Made by a program: the position numbers and the translations under genes
In this document: positions 10,825 through 17,510 of the stretch, piece by piece
How the letters are laid out: every line of letters starts with the position of its first letter
Numbering within the stretch: the first letter of the stretch is position 1
NCBI GenBank assembly: GCA_963824215.1
Contig: CAWGOE010000001.1
Span: 992,001-1,056,000, forward strand
Length of the DNA: 64,000 nt
Source of the DNA: VRUE01 sp963824215
GTDB lineage: Bacteria > Actinomycetota > Thermoleophilia > Solirubrobacterales > 70-9
Direction: 5' to 3'
Notes under the pieces: generated by a model
What the model saw: the letters and a program-made list of their open reading frames with translations, nothing else
The model's database searches: none
What the model was told of the DNA's origin: nothing

Positions 10825-12363
10825 ATGGAGGCAGCCGAGGCTCTGGGCAGGGGCAATCTGTCGACGCTCTTCGAGGCACTCCGCGAGGCGGTGCGAGCGC
10901 GTTCGCGCACCTTCTGGATCGTCGCCGGCCTGACGCTGATGGCGACCGGCCTCCGCTTCGCGACCCTTGGGGTCCAGGCTTACCACCACGACGAGATCGT
11001 CACCGCCAGCCGTGTGCTGCGTGGCGACTTCTTCCACGCGATGGAAGCGGTCGGCTTCAGCGAGTCGGCGCCGCCCCTCTATTACGCGCTGGCCTGGGTC
11101 TGGACACAGATAACCGGGACGGGCGAGTTTGGCCTGCGCTCGCTCTCGGCCTTGGCCGGGGTGGCGACCGTGCCGGTCGCCTACCTGCTCGGCGCCGAGC
11201 TGCGCGGCCGCCGCGCCGGAATTGCCGCCGCGGCGCTTGTCGCCGTCAACCCAATGCTGCTCTGGTACGCGCAGGAGGCGCGCGGCTACGCGCTGCTGGT
11301 TTTACTGACCACGGTCTCAGCGCTCTACTTCGTCCGCGCCCTGCGCCCCGGGCGGCGGGACTTGACGCTGTGGGGTGTCTTCTCCGCCCTCGCGCTGGCA
11401 ACGCATTACTTCGCGATCTTCCCGATCGCCTTTGAGGCAGTGTGGCTGCTCTGGCGACGCCGGCGCGCCGCCCTCGCGGGGCTTTGGATCGTCGGCCTCG
11501 CCGGGTTGGCGCTGGCCCCGCTGGTCATCCACCAGGCATCGCTCGGCCACGCCGAGTGGATCGGTGGGCGTAGTCTCGGTCACCGACTCTGGGAGGTAGG
11601 CGTCACCTTCTTCGTCGGCGAGACCGGCGACATCATCGCCAGGCCGGAGACCCTGCTGCCTGCCGTGGTTCCGCTGCTAGCCGCCCTTGCCGCTCTTGTC
11701 CTGCTCGCGCTGCGGGGCGATCGCGAGGAGCGGCGGGCGGGTGGTCTGATGCTGGCGGTGGCCGGGGCGACGATCGCCGCGCCGGCTCTACTCGCGCTGC
11801 TCGCCTCAAGCAAGGACTACGTCCTCGCCCGCAACCTGATCCCGGCGCTGGCGCCGTTACTGGCGGCCGTCGCAATCGGGGCGACCTTGCGCGCCACCCG
11901 GCGCAGCGGCATGGTCATCGTCTCAGTTCTGGTCGCCTACTCACTCGGCTTCTCGATCTGGGCCAGCGCCTCCTCGACGATGCAACGGCCGGACTGGGAT
12001 GCCGTCGCGGCGCGCATGGGCGAGCCCACGGCCCCCCGGGCGACCGTGCTCTGGACCTTGGGGGCGGCCTCGCTGCGCTTCTACCTCTCGACCGGCTCCT
12101 TCCAGGCGCAGCCGTCCGACGGCTACTCGTGGAGCGTGCACGAGATCAACTTCGTCTCCGATGGCCCGGCGCCGCCGGTCCCCGTCAGCTTGCTCGGACC
12201 GCGTTTCCGCCAGGTCGGCTACGAGCGCGTCGGCCGCCTCTACGTGAGGCGCTACGCGCTGCCCGGCCCCGACCTCGCCCACCTGCGCCTGCGGCGCATC
12301 CGCAGCGCCGACCTCAACTTCCGCAGCAATGGAGTTCTCCTCGACGGGATTGGACCGCCGTGA
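10825..12363 (+). CDS. membrane glycosyltransferase, ArnT/PMT-like (GT-C fold)
   Basis: A 512-residue polytopic protein starting at ATG 10825, two bases after the lon stop. It has about ten hydrophobic segments and an early HHDE (residues 54-57) in the first external loop, matching the acidic motif of GT-C enzymes such as PMT and ArnT. This class transfers sugars from polyprenyl-phosphate donors to proteins, lipids or cell-wall polymers. The specific acceptor cannot be predicted. The short soluble C-terminal part (about 380-512) ends with its TGA stop inside the left arm of repeat B1. Confidence 0.8.
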   Translation: MEAAEALGRGNLSTLFEALREAVRARSRTFWIVAGLTLMATGLRFATLGVQAYHHDEIVTASRVLRGDFFHAMEAVGFSESAPPLYYALAWVWTQITGTGEFGLRSLSALAGVATVPVAYLLGAELRGRRAGIAAAALVAVNPMLLWYAQEARGYALLVLLTTVSALYFVRALRPGRRDLTLWGVFSALALATHYFAIFPIAFEAVWLLWRRRRAALAGLWIVGLAGLALAPLVIHQASLGHAEWIGGRSLGHRLWEVGVTFFVGETGDIIARPETLLPAVVPLLAALAALVLLALRGDREERRAGGLMLAVAGATIAAPALLALLASSKDYVLARNLIPALAPLLAAVAIGATLRATRRSGMVIVSVLVAYSLGFSIWASASSTMQRPDWDAVAARMGEPTAPRATVLWTLGAASLRFYLSTGSFQAQPSDGYSWSVHEINFVSDGPAPPVPVSLLGPRFRQVGYERVGRLYVRRYALPGPDLAHLRLRRIRSADLNFRSNGVLLDGIGPP

Positions 12364-12482
12364 CGCGTGTGGCGCTTCGCATATCTGCGTCCTCGGTCGG
12401 CCGGATCGGGTCACGCACTGAAGTGCGCTCCCCTCCCCGGCCTCCCTGCGTCCTTGATCTGCTCGGCCACACACGCCACGGC
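12357..12482 (+). repeat. family B hairpin repeat, copy B1
   Basis: A 126-nt element with 17-nt outer arms (12357-12373 and 12466-12482; 15 of 17 positions pair). The core shares TCTGCGTCCTCGGTCG and TCCCTGCGTCCTTGATCTGC with copy B2. The TGA stop of the upstream gene lies inside the left arm. The 171-nt gap to the next gene is mostly this element. Confidence 0.85.
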
Positions 12483-12535
12483 CTCGTTTTGGAGTTATCC
12501 TGAGCATCCCCGAGAGATTCCAGCGAGGAGATGGC

Positions 12536-12964
12536 ATGACCAAGACGAAGGCGAACCAGGCCGCGGACCTCTATTCCACTGCCCGTGAAAACCCCTACGT
12601 GCAGCGCTTGATTGAGGACGAAGAGCTGCGTGACAGCCTCCGCGATGCCTTCGAAGCCGCGCGCGGCGCCTATGGCCGAGCGACCGGCAACGGCAAGGGC
12701 GCGGTCAAGGCCGTGAGCAGTGACAAGAAGGTGCAAAAGGACCTGCGTGCCGCAGCCGAGAGCCTGCGTGAGGCCAGTGAGCGACTGAAAGCGCCGAAGA
12801 AGCGCAAGAAGAGCCGCCTCGGGCGCCTCATCCTCTTCGCCCTGATCGGCGGCGCAATCGCCCTGATCCTCAGCGAGGACGCCCGCAAGACTGTGCTCGA
12901 CGCCCTTTTCGGTGCCGAGGAGGAGTTCGAGTACACCAGCACGACCAGCATCAACGGCGCCTAG
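12536..12964 (+). CDS. small single-pass membrane protein of unknown function
   Basis: A 142-residue protein with a strong Shine-Dalgarno site (GAGGAG) ahead of ATG 12536. Residues 1-95 are helical, charged and end in a Lys/Arg-rich stretch (KAPKKRKKSRLGR). Residues 97-113 form one transmembrane helix (LILFALIGGAIALILSE). The acidic C-terminus is about 25 residues long. The positive-inside rule puts the N-terminus in the cytosol. The layout resembles YtxH-like or stress-related small membrane proteins, but no family is firmly recognised. Confidence 0.7.
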   Translation: MTKTKANQAADLYSTARENPYVQRLIEDEELRDSLRDAFEAARGAYGRATGNGKGAVKAVSSDKKVQKDLRAAAESLREASERLKAPKKRKKSRLGRLILFALIGGAIALILSEDARKTVLDALFGAEEEFEYTSTTSINGA

Positions 12965-13013
12965 CTCTCTCCTAGCGGGGCGCAGTGCCCGCTCCGCGCC
13001 CTAGACTGGTGCT

Positions 13014-13622
13014 ATGGAGGCGGCTACCAAAGAGCGCGAGCTGAGCGGGGAAAAGGCGCAGCGCATCGTCAACGCGATGCGCGACAGCGTCGCCAAGCGC
13101 GGCGCTGCCGGCTCCACTTTCGAGCACGTCGCCCGCGAGGCCGGCGTCAGCCGGGGCTTGCTGCACTACTACTTCGGCACCAAGGAGCGGCTGCTGGTTG
13201 AGGTCGTCCGCCGTGACGCCGAGATCCGCGTCGCCCGCCTCGACGAACCGCTCGGCAAGGCGGAGACCGTCGATGACGTGATCAACGTCCTGGTCGCCAG
13301 CCTCACCGACCTGATCGAGAACGAACCGGCCTTCTTCCTACTCCTCTACGAGCTGTTCAGCGCCGGTCGCCGCAATCCCGAGATCCAGCACGAGGTCGGC
13401 CAGCTCTTCGATCGCACCCGCTCCCACGTCGCCGAGATCCTCGAGGCGAAGGAGAGCGAGGGCGTGCTCAGCCTCCGCTATGACGCAGAGGCGATCGTCG
13501 CCTACCTCTTCGCCGTCGCCGACGGCTTCGCGCTGCAGGCTCTCTCCGAGCCCGACCGCGACATCAGCGCCGCGCTCGCCGCCGGCGCAGCCTCCGCGCG
13601 CTTCCTGCTCGCCGGGGAGTGA
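13014..13622 (+). CDS. TetR family transcriptional regulator
   Basis: A 202-residue regulator. The N-terminal helix-turn-helix is at about 28-60 (STFEHVAREAGVSRGLLHYYFGTKERLL), typical of TetR/AcrR. The helical C-terminal half resembles the TetR_C ligand-binding domain of lipid-metabolism regulators. The start is ATG 13014. Its stop lies at the left edge of a mobile element; without the insertion, the next gene downstream would be the MMPL exporter, about 60 nt away. It is therefore the best candidate to read the palindromes at 17494-17510, 41423-41438 and perhaps 22516-22531. Confidence 0.9.
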   Translation: MEAATKERELSGEKAQRIVNAMRDSVAKRGAAGSTFEHVAREAGVSRGLLHYYFGTKERLLVEVVRRDAEIRVARLDEPLGKAETVDDVINVLVASLTDLIENEPAFFLLLYELFSAGRRNPEIQHEVGQLFDRTRSHVAEILEAKESEGVLSLRYDAEAIVAYLFAVADGFALQALSEPDRDISAALAAGAASARFLLAGE

Positions 13623-13632
13623 TCCTCCTCAC
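13619..13632 (+). repeat. left target-site direct repeat of the mobile element
   Basis: GTGATCCTCCTCAC is repeated exactly at 17455-17468. Because the ends of the repeat (GTG and CAC) are complementary to each other, the true duplication may be the central 8 bp ATCCTCCT, the size usual for IS1595-family elements. Confidence 0.85.
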
Positions 13633-13655
13633 GCTTATCCCTTCTTAGTAGAAGC
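13633..13655 (+). repeat. left terminal inverted repeat of the mobile element
   Basis: This 23-bp end matches the reverse complement of 17432-17454 at 20 of 23 positions. It also encodes the last residues and stop of the adjacent gene on the reverse strand (13635-14471). Confidence 0.88.
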
Positions 13656-14471
13656 CTCAGAGAGCGGAGCTTGCTCGGACAACGTCCCGATGCGCAGGAG
13701 CGCCTCATTGGCGTGAAGGAGAAGCATCGAAATTTGCGCGGTCGAGAAGGCGATGGGACCGCCGCCGAACGCTACGAGCGCTTTGGGGTATCCCTGCACC
13801 TTCACTTGGGTGTGCGGTGGACCGAGGCCGCTTCTAAATCTGATCTCAGCGAGGTCTGCGCGGTCTTTCACCGGATTGGTGACCGGGAGAAGTTCGGCCA
13901 TGGGGGGAGGCACAAGATCCTCGGTGAGGACCGAGCCGGGGAGGAACCGAACTTCCGACAGATCGAGTCTGGCAACTCCGTTGTGACTGACTCGGTGCTT
14001 GTCGATGTTCCAGAACCGGTCGAGGTCTCGAAGGGACTGCGCAAGCTTCCCTCCTTCATATTCCTGCAACCCCTTGAGGAGTGTCTTCGCGTCATCCGTG
14101 ATGAATGGCATGACGGAGTGCCGTGGGAGACGCTTTCGACTCCAGACCGGCGGGAAAGCGATCTTCTTCGCGATATCGGGCTTCCAGAGCCAGTCGAGGT
14201 CGTTGGATCTGCACGCAATGAGCCACATCGCTTGATCCAGGGCAGAACGGGCACCGTGGATGACGTTCCCGACGAGTGGCCCGACGTAGTTGGGAAACAG
14301 CTCCTCCCTGACGCGAAAGCGCATGACATGGCATCCGCGGTCCGAATCGAAATCGTCGGTGACGTAAAACGGCTCCGCTTCGTTGAGTCTCAACGTCTCG
14401 TCGTCGAGAGTTTTCAACTGCTTGAACGCCCAGGCGAGCTTTGCCTTCGGTCCGGGTAGGTCCACGGGCAT
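13635..14471 (-). CDS. unclassified passenger protein of the mobile element
   Basis: About 278 residues from ATG 14471; an upstream TTG at 14516 is possible but would run through a repeat-rich operator region. Not recognised as a named family. The visible pattern VGNVIHGARSALDQAMWLI, then a central FP segment, then DRFWNIDKHRVSHNGV resembles an uncharacterised group of bacterial proteins with an RSALDxxxW helix and a DKHR motif, possibly HEPN-like. This assignment is weak. No signal peptide or membrane segment is seen. It diverges from the transposase across three CTGTCAAG boxes, and its stop codon lies in the left terminal repeat. Confidence 0.65.
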   Translation of the reverse strand: MPVDLPGPKAKLAWAFKQLKTLDDETLRLNEAEPFYVTDDFDSDRGCHVMRFRVREELFPNYVGPLVGNVIHGARSALDQAMWLIACRSNDLDWLWKPDIAKKIAFPPVWSRKRLPRHSVMPFITDDAKTLLKGLQEYEGGKLAQSLRDLDRFWNIDKHRVSHNGVARLDLSEVRFLPGSVLTEDLVPPPMAELLPVTNPVKDRADLAEIRFRSGLGPPHTQVKVQGYPKALVAFGGGPIAFSTAQISMLLLHANEALLRIGTLSEQAPLSEASTKKG

Positions 14472-14482
14472 AGGGTATCCAA

Positions 14483-14517
14483 CTGTCAAGCTGCTTGACA
14501 GGCGCTGATCTGTCAAG
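14483..14517. promoter_or_regulatory. three CTGTCAAG/CTTGACAG boxes between passenger gene and transposase
   Basis: The octamer occurs at 14483-14490 (+), 14494-14501 (inverted) and 14510-14517 (+). The boxes therefore form two dyads, with 3- and 8-nt spacers, just upstream of both divergent genes. The boxes also contain TTGACA-like -35 sequences on the reverse strand. This looks like an operator that could autoregulate the element. Confidence 0.55.
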
Positions 14518-14529
14518 TAGCTTTACACC

Positions 14530-15468
14530 ATGCCACCGGCCAACCGCCACGAACCGAAGCGAGCAAAGTCCTCGACTTCCGACTACTCGGTCACCGAGTT
14601 CCTGCGGGACTTTCCCGATGACGCAGCCTGTTTAGAGCATCTGTGGCGGACCCGCTACGCCGCTGACGGCGAACATGCCCATTGCCCGCGCTGCGATTGC
14701 CGCCGCGTCTTCAAGCGTTACGAGACTAAGCAGCAGCGCCAGTCTTGGACCTGCACTGGCTGCGGGCTTCACGTCCATCCAACGGCCGGGACGATCTTCC
14801 ACCGCTCATCGACCTCGCTGCGGCTCTGGTTCCACGCCATGTATTTGATGACGAGCACGCGATGCGGCATATCCGCCAAACAGCTAGAGCGCGAGCTGGG
14901 CGTCCACTACAAGACCGCTTGGCGCATGTTCAACAGGATCCGCAACGAGCTGATGAAGGGCGACGAGTGGCCGCTGAAAGGCGAGGTCGAGGTCGATGAG
15001 ACCTCTTGGGGAGGACGGCCACGGCGCAAGATGGGCTATTCGGAAGCGGCGAAGCACCGCGAGGCCAAGCCGACGATCCTCGGAATGGTCGAGCGCGGTG
15101 GGCGCATCCGCCTTCGCGTGATCGCGGCGCGGCGCGGCGAGCCTCTAAGTGGAACAGTCAGGGCAAACGTCGATCCCGGAGCGATCATCTTCACCGACGA
15201 CTGGAGGCCCTATACGCGCCTGGGCCGCGAGTACGCGGGTCATAGCGTCATCAACCACTCGACCGGCGTCTACGTCGAAGGCGACGTGCATACGAACACC
15301 ATCGAGGGGTTCTTCGGCAACCTCAAGACGGGAATGCGTGGCACCTACAAGATGGTCTCTCGCAAATGGCTCCAGTCCTACCTGGACGAGTACGCGTGGC
15401 GGCACAACCAGCGCAATCGCGGGCCGCGTTCGATGTTCCACCTCTTGGTCGAGGAGGCGGCAAAATGA
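14530..15468 (+). CDS. IS1595 family transposase
   Basis: A 312-residue transposase. An N-terminal zinc ribbon has CPRCDC near residue 56 and CTGC near 77. A helix-turn-helix follows at about 110-140 (ISAKQLERELGVHYKTAWRMFNRI). The catalytic RNase-H-like domain has Asp156 (VEVDETSWGG), Asp223/224 (FTDDW) and the NTIEGF segment around 255-260, as in the ISL2EU/IS1595 DDE domain. It would cut and paste the surrounding element between its inverted repeats. The start is ATG 14530. The stop overlaps the start of the next gene (ATGA), so translation is coupled. The frame appears intact. Confidence 0.93.
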   Translation: MPPANRHEPKRAKSSTSDYSVTEFLRDFPDDAACLEHLWRTRYAADGEHAHCPRCDCRRVFKRYETKQQRQSWTCTGCGLHVHPTAGTIFHRSSTSLRLWFHAMYLMTSTRCGISAKQLERELGVHYKTAWRMFNRIRNELMKGDEWPLKGEVEVDETSWGGRPRRKMGYSEAAKHREAKPTILGMVERGGRIRLRVIAARRGEPLSGTVRANVDPGAIIFTDDWRPYTRLGREYAGHSVINHSTGVYVEGDVHTNTIEGFFGNLKTGMRGTYKMVSRKWLQSYLDEYAWRHNQRNRGPRSMFHLLVEEAAK

Positions 15469-15677
15469 GCGAGCAGAGCGCGGCGCTGAAAGGAATCCGC
15501 CGCGCTGCCCGCAAACGCGCGAAGGCCGACGAGGCGAAGCGAGAGGCGACTGAGGAGCTACGCCGCTACTGCCGCGAGGCGCAGGCGGCGAACGTGCCGA
15601 TCACTCGGATCGCTTCGGAGGCCGGTCTTTCTCGTCAGGGCGTTTACGACCTACTGGCGGAGCGACCTTCTTCATAG
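15465..15677 (+). CDS. small helix-turn-helix protein coupled to the transposase
   Basis: A 70-residue basic protein whose ATG at 15465 overlaps the transposase stop (ATGA). Residues 8-45 are a charged helix; residues 47-66 (ITRIASEAGLSRQGVYDLLAE) form a Hin-like helix-turn-helix. It may assist end recognition or repress the element. The 181 bases that follow (15678-15858) show no convincing gene. Confidence 0.7.
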   Translation: MSEQSAALKGIRRAARKRAKADEAKREATEELRRYCREAQAANVPITRIASEAGLSRQGVYDLLAERPSS

Positions 15678-15765
15678 CGGCATCGAAGTCGCCTTTGGTC
15701 GGGATCGGAATCTCTAGCCCCCCTACGGTCTTCTGCTTGGCGTGACGGTGCTCCGACATTGTTTG

Positions 15766-16287
15766 TCAAACTCCTGCAGGCGGAGCAAGCGCGCGTGAAG
15801 AAGTGGGCTTTCGTGGCTTTTGGGAGAGCCCTCCCGAAAACATCGTAGGATCGTGCCGGTGGAGATCAACAACCTTGACGCGTTTGGAGACGCCCTCGAC
15901 GGACGGGGGGCACACAAAGACTGCCCCAGTTGCGGGGTGGATGATTGGGCCTTTGCCAGCACTCCAATGCTGCTGCAGTCGGTGGGTGACGAGGAGGGTC
16001 TCGTCGTAGGAAAGGGCTACCCAGTGCTTGCCAGGGTATGTGACAACTGCGGCTTCATGAGCCTGCATTTCGTCCCTGTCCTTGAACAAGAGGGGCCGAC
16101 CCCAGCCGAGAACCCAGGGAACGCCGAGCCCAGCGATTAACGCAATCGCGGCCGCTGCAAGCAAATAGGTTTCGTCTCGGCCTAGGTTGACGGCGTTGGC
16201 GACAGCGCCAATGCTGGCAGCAAGGACGAATCCGCCGCCGAAGAGAAGCGCTGCTCTTCTCAAGGCCAGGGACTTCATAGGTTCCAT
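15766..16287 (-). CDS. possible two-helix membrane protein, antisense to a zinc ribbon gene
   Basis: An open frame of 173 residues from ATG 16287. Its first 68 residues contain two convincing hydrophobic helices. Its remaining part lies opposite the better supported zinc ribbon gene 15859-16140. The start overlaps the end of the upstream membrane-protein frame by 13 nt, as in an operon. Only the N-terminal part is persuasive; it could be a real gene with an antisense overlap, a degraded gene, or a chance frame. Confidence 0.25.
   Translation of the reverse strand: MEPMKSLALRRAALLFGGGFVLAASIGAVANAVNLGRDETYLLAAAAIALIAGLGVPWVLGWGRPLLFKDRDEMQAHEAAVVTYPGKHWVALSYDETLLVTHRLQQHWSAGKGPIIHPATGAVFVCPPSVEGVSKRVKVVDLHRHDPTMFSGGLSQKPRKPTSSRALAPPAGV
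15859..16140 (+). CDS. small zinc ribbon protein
   Basis: A 93-residue protein, probably from GTG 15859. A four-Cys ribbon has CPSCG near residue 22 and CDNCGFMSLH near 61. Together with the LDAFGDALDGRGAHK lead-in, this matches a widespread small family in actinobacteria and phages whose members read LVEALNRRGAxxxCPRCG ... CNNCGxxxxH. The function is unknown; zinc binding is inferred from the cysteines. It lies on the passenger segment of the mobile element. Confidence 0.6.
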   Translation: MEINNLDAFGDALDGRGAHKDCPSCGVDDWAFASTPMLLQSVGDEEGLVVGKGYPVLARVCDNCGFMSLHFVPVLEQEGPTPAENPGNAEPSD

Positions 16288-16484
16288 GCAAATAAGACTA
16301 CGGCACCCATCATTGCGCCTAAGGCGGCGACTCCTGCTGCAACGCCGCCGATCTCAAGAAACATCGCTGGGGTAGGCGGCCAAGTAATCCGCCATACGAC
16401 GGCTATAAAAGCCCCGAGCGCGGTCCCATACTCGGCGCCGCGCCCCGCACCGGTCCCCGCTGCATCGAGAGCTTTCTCCAGCAA
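16275..16484 (-). CDS. possible small membrane protein in the mobile element
   Basis: An open frame of 69 residues with a TTG start. It has two hydrophobic stretches (YGTALGAFIAVVW and a Gly/Ala-rich helix near residues 43-67). It overlaps the degenerate XRE fragment upstream and the next membrane-protein frame downstream. Support is composition and operon-like spacing only. Confidence 0.3.
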   Translation of the reverse strand: MLEKALDAAGTGAGRGAEYGTALGAFIAVVWRITWPPTPAMFLEIGGVAAGVAALGAMMGAVVLFAWNL

Positions 16485-16705
16485 ATCGCTGAGAGTATTT
16501 CAGTTACTTGGCCGTACTTAAATCCAGCGGTCAGGCGCCGGATTTCTAACAATCTCGCTGGTGGTCGGGTCTTAAAGTGCCCTGAACGGGCTTCACCAGG
16601 CTCCCAGGCGATCCCCGCCAGCAACATGTAAGGGCCGAGGTCGAGCGCGGCAGCCAGCTTGATAAGCGTGTCGATGCGCGGGACTCGCGCCCCGCGCTCC
16701 AATAG
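16403..16705 (-). pseudogene. truncated tandem duplicate of the XRE regulator
   Basis: Immediately after the stop of the intact XRE gene (16708), the reverse strand encodes IGLLERGARVPRIDTLIKLAAALDL. This closely matches the intact protein's IGLLEKGARVPRIDTLVKLAATLEV, and similarity continues for about 50 residues. The first half, including most of the HTH, is missing, and the tail is unrelated. It looks like a tandem duplication followed by an internal deletion; a TTG-initiated product of 99 residues is conceivable but would not bind DNA as an XRE protein. Confidence 0.7.
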
Positions 16706-16707
16706 CC

Positions 16708-17025
16708 CTATCCGCCGTCCCCGTGGCGCTCGACCTCGAACCGGCGAGTAACGAGGCCCAAGCCCGTGACTGCCGTGTCGATGAACCGCCCTTCAGTCGT
16801 CGTACAGGGCTTCCAGACCATCCCGTCGAGCAGTTCGCAGGGCGAGACCTCCAGCGTCGCCGCCAACTTCACCAACGTGTCGATGCGTGGCACCCGCGCT
16901 CCCTTCTCCAGCAGCCCGATAGCGGTCCGGTGAAGGTTGGCGCGAGCGCCCAGCTCTTCCTGCGACAACCCCGCCTGCTTACGGCAGCGGACCAAGTTCT
17001 CGCCGAAGCGTCTACCGCAGTCCAT
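16708..17025 (-). CDS. XRE family transcriptional regulator
   Basis: A 105-residue protein whose residues 8-62 are a complete Cro/C1-type helix-turn-helix (NLVRCRKQAGLSQEELGARANLHRTAIGLLEKGARVPRIDTLVKLA). The C-terminal 40 residues are variable. The start is ATG 17025. It lies 13 nt downstream of a small winged-helix gene and is followed at once by its own truncated duplicate. In actinobacterial mobile regions such pairs often control passenger genes. Confidence 0.85.
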   Translation of the reverse strand: MDCGRRFGENLVRCRKQAGLSQEELGARANLHRTAIGLLEKGARVPRIDTLVKLAATLEVSPCELLDGMVWKPCTTTEGRFIDTAVTGLGLVTRRFEVERHGDGG

Positions 17026-17038
17026 TCGAGGCCACGGC

Positions 17039-17326
17039 TCAGCCCTCCGGAAGCTCGTGGAAGCGCAACGCGGCCCGCGTTGGCTCGACCATGCCGCACG
17101 GGCATTGGAGAAGGCCCACGCCAGTCAGGTCCCTCACGGCGCGCTCGAAGCCATCGCTCTCCGCGAAGGTCTCCGAGTCTCCCGTTAGCTCGCGTACGAG
17201 GTCAGGAATCGGCTGGCGATCCGGGTGGACCGCCAGGACGTGCTTGAGAACCACGGCCTGGTCGTGGAGATCGCGGGATTGATTTGGCGAGGCATCGCGG
17301 CCTGCGCCAATACGATTGCTCTGCAT
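17039..17326 (-). CDS. small winged-helix protein paired with the XRE regulator
   Basis: Up to 95 residues from ATG 17326. The conserved part starts near residue 23 (QAVVLKHVLAVHPDRQPIPDLVRELTGD) and runs through FERAVRDLTGVGLLQCPCGMVEPTRAALRFHEL. This matches a recurring actinobacterial small winged-helix family that is often encoded next to an XRE regulator, as here. It is probably a DNA-binding or regulatory partner. The true start could lie a few codons downstream. Bases 17327-17431 after it, towards the right end, hold no visible gene. Confidence 0.7.
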   Translation of the reverse strand: MQSNRIGAGRDASPNQSRDLHDQAVVLKHVLAVHPDRQPIPDLVRELTGDSETFAESDGFERAVRDLTGVGLLQCPCGMVEPTRAALRFHELPEG

Positions 17327-17431
17327 GGGAAGTACCCCTTCCTGTGCCAGGCCGGGGGCAGTTCACCGCTGCGCCCCGGCCGCTTTCTCTTGGACGAGGA
17401 AGAAAGCTAGGGCCGCTCAGCGACGTAAATC

Positions 17432-17454
17432 GCTTCTACATAGAAGGGATAGGC
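17432..17454 (-). repeat. right terminal inverted repeat of the mobile element
   Basis: This is the reverse complement of the left end (13633-13655) with 3 mismatches in 23. Confidence 0.88.
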
Positions 17455-17468
17455 GTGATCCTCCTCAC
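17455..17468 (+). repeat. right target-site direct repeat of the mobile element
   Basis: An exact copy of the 14 bp at 13619-13632. Confidence 0.85.
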
Positions 17469-17493
17469 AGTCCCGGCGGTCCCGCTCGGCGAA

Positions 17494-17510
17494 GCTGGCT
17501 AACCAGCCAA
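17494..17510. promoter_or_regulatory. putative TetR-type operator at the MMPL start codon
   Basis: On the reverse strand the site reads TTGGCTGGTTAGCCAGC, an imperfect dyad that matches the perfect palindrome-like site at 41423-41438 at 14 of 16 positions. It abuts the ATG at 17510, so a bound repressor would block initiation or elongation. Confidence 0.55.

Larger units (their letters stand above)
13630..17457 (+). mobile_element. IS1595-type transposable element with passenger genes
   Basis: The element is bounded by 23-bp imperfect terminal inverted repeats (13633-13655 and 17432-17454; 3 mismatches; each begins GCYTATCCCTTCT and ends GTAGAAGC reading inward). Both sides carry the same 14-bp direct repeat. 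It encodes an IS1595-type DDE transposase (14530-15468), a coupled HTH protein, an unclassified protein divergent from the transposase, a zinc ribbon protein, possible small membrane proteins, an XRE regulator with a truncated duplicate and a winged-helix protein. At about 3.8 kb it is much longer than a simple IS. It interrupts the TetR-MMPL gene pair. Confidence 0.88.

Noticed and set aside
13619..13632. A 14-bp direct repeat as an attachment site for an integrase
   Set aside because: No integrase or tRNA gene is present; terminal inverted repeats and an IS1595 transposase explain the repeat better as a target duplication.
15723..15962. A 79-codon reverse-strand frame in the mobile element
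   Set aside because: It is antisense to the zinc ribbon gene, with no start context and no motif.
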